From: Streblospio benedicti
Lineage: Eukaryota; Annelida; Polychaeta; Spionida; Spionidae
Assembly: GCA_019095985.1 (NCBI GenBank)
Contig: CM032669.1
Location: 41,524,671 to 41,588,670 of the forward strand
Direction: 5' to 3'
Length of the DNA stretch: 64,000 bases
Shown here: positions 63,919 through 64,000 of the stretch, piece by piece
How the letters are laid out: every line of letters starts with the position of its first letter
How positions within the stretch are numbered: the first letter of the stretch is position 1
The notes under the pieces: model-generated
Told to the model about the DNA's origin: nothing
Databases searched by the model: none
Seen by the model: only the letters and a program-made list of their open reading frames with translations
Translations under genes and position numbers: made by a program

Positions 63919-64000
63919 GTGGGAGGACATCCTTGTTTTCATTTTTGATTGCTGTATAATTATAAGTCTTACCAGATAAAAGAGATCTTTAAAGCTTCCA

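Overview
The window looks like nuclear DNA of a metazoan, most plausibly a lophotrochozoan such as a mollusc. GC-rich exons with GT/AG borders sit in long AT-rich introns. There is a secreted signal/coiled-coil/C1q gene family of the kind expanded in bivalves, a family 11 fucosyltransferase, and a dense mix of hAT, LINE, SINE, Penelope-like, Copia-, Gypsy- and unclassified LTR-type remains. Species is inferred, not proven. Four runs of exactly 100 N are assembly gaps of unknown true size.

One gene frames the whole window. Seventeen + strand exons (1-63918, 911 codons, open at both ends) encode a giant cadherin-repeat protein. Almost every repeat is a two-exon cassette of about 44-46 plus 62-67 codons with phase-0 introns. 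The repeats keep the DxD and PE-type glutamate calcium motifs, but the usual DxNDN linker is replaced by an R-N motif. Two introns are large and act as hosts. The 8.1 kb intron 3381-11463 holds a minus-strand tandem cluster of four C1q-domain genes (one complete, one with its first exon in a gap, two decayed). The 45.4 kb intron 17856-63261 holds a single-exon alpha-1,2-fucosyltransferase-like gene (36458-37564, minus), an orphan membrane-protein exon (19608-19795, minus) and most of the mobile elements.

Layout: 1-3380 cadherin exons 1-6; 3381-11463 nested C1q cluster with a hAT insertion; 11464-17855 cadherin exons 7-15 with several long intronic hairpins and a minisatellite made from an exon/donor junction; 20473-21243 Copia-type fossil; about 21250-27639 a GC-rich LTR-type fossil of unassigned family; 28986-35770 LINE and Gypsy fossils and LTR fragments; 36458-37564 fucosyltransferase; 37735-39690 LTR and LINE fossils; 40277-50316 two opposite-facing copies of a roughly 3 kb element, one of them inside a 5.3 kb hAT-like element; 50096-58262 an array of about 1 kb repeats with Penelope-like reverse transcriptase fragments; 58315-59265 a second piece of the unassigned LTR-type family; 59600-63261 quiet intron; 63262-63918 cadherin exons 16-17.

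The most unusual pattern is in the host gene. At least five cadherin introns contain decayed partial copies of the edge of a neighbouring exon, in most cases reaching to or near its splice site. Separately, at least four introns carry near-perfect inverted repeats of 29-87 bp arms. Both are directly visible and look like products of local template switching or slippage.
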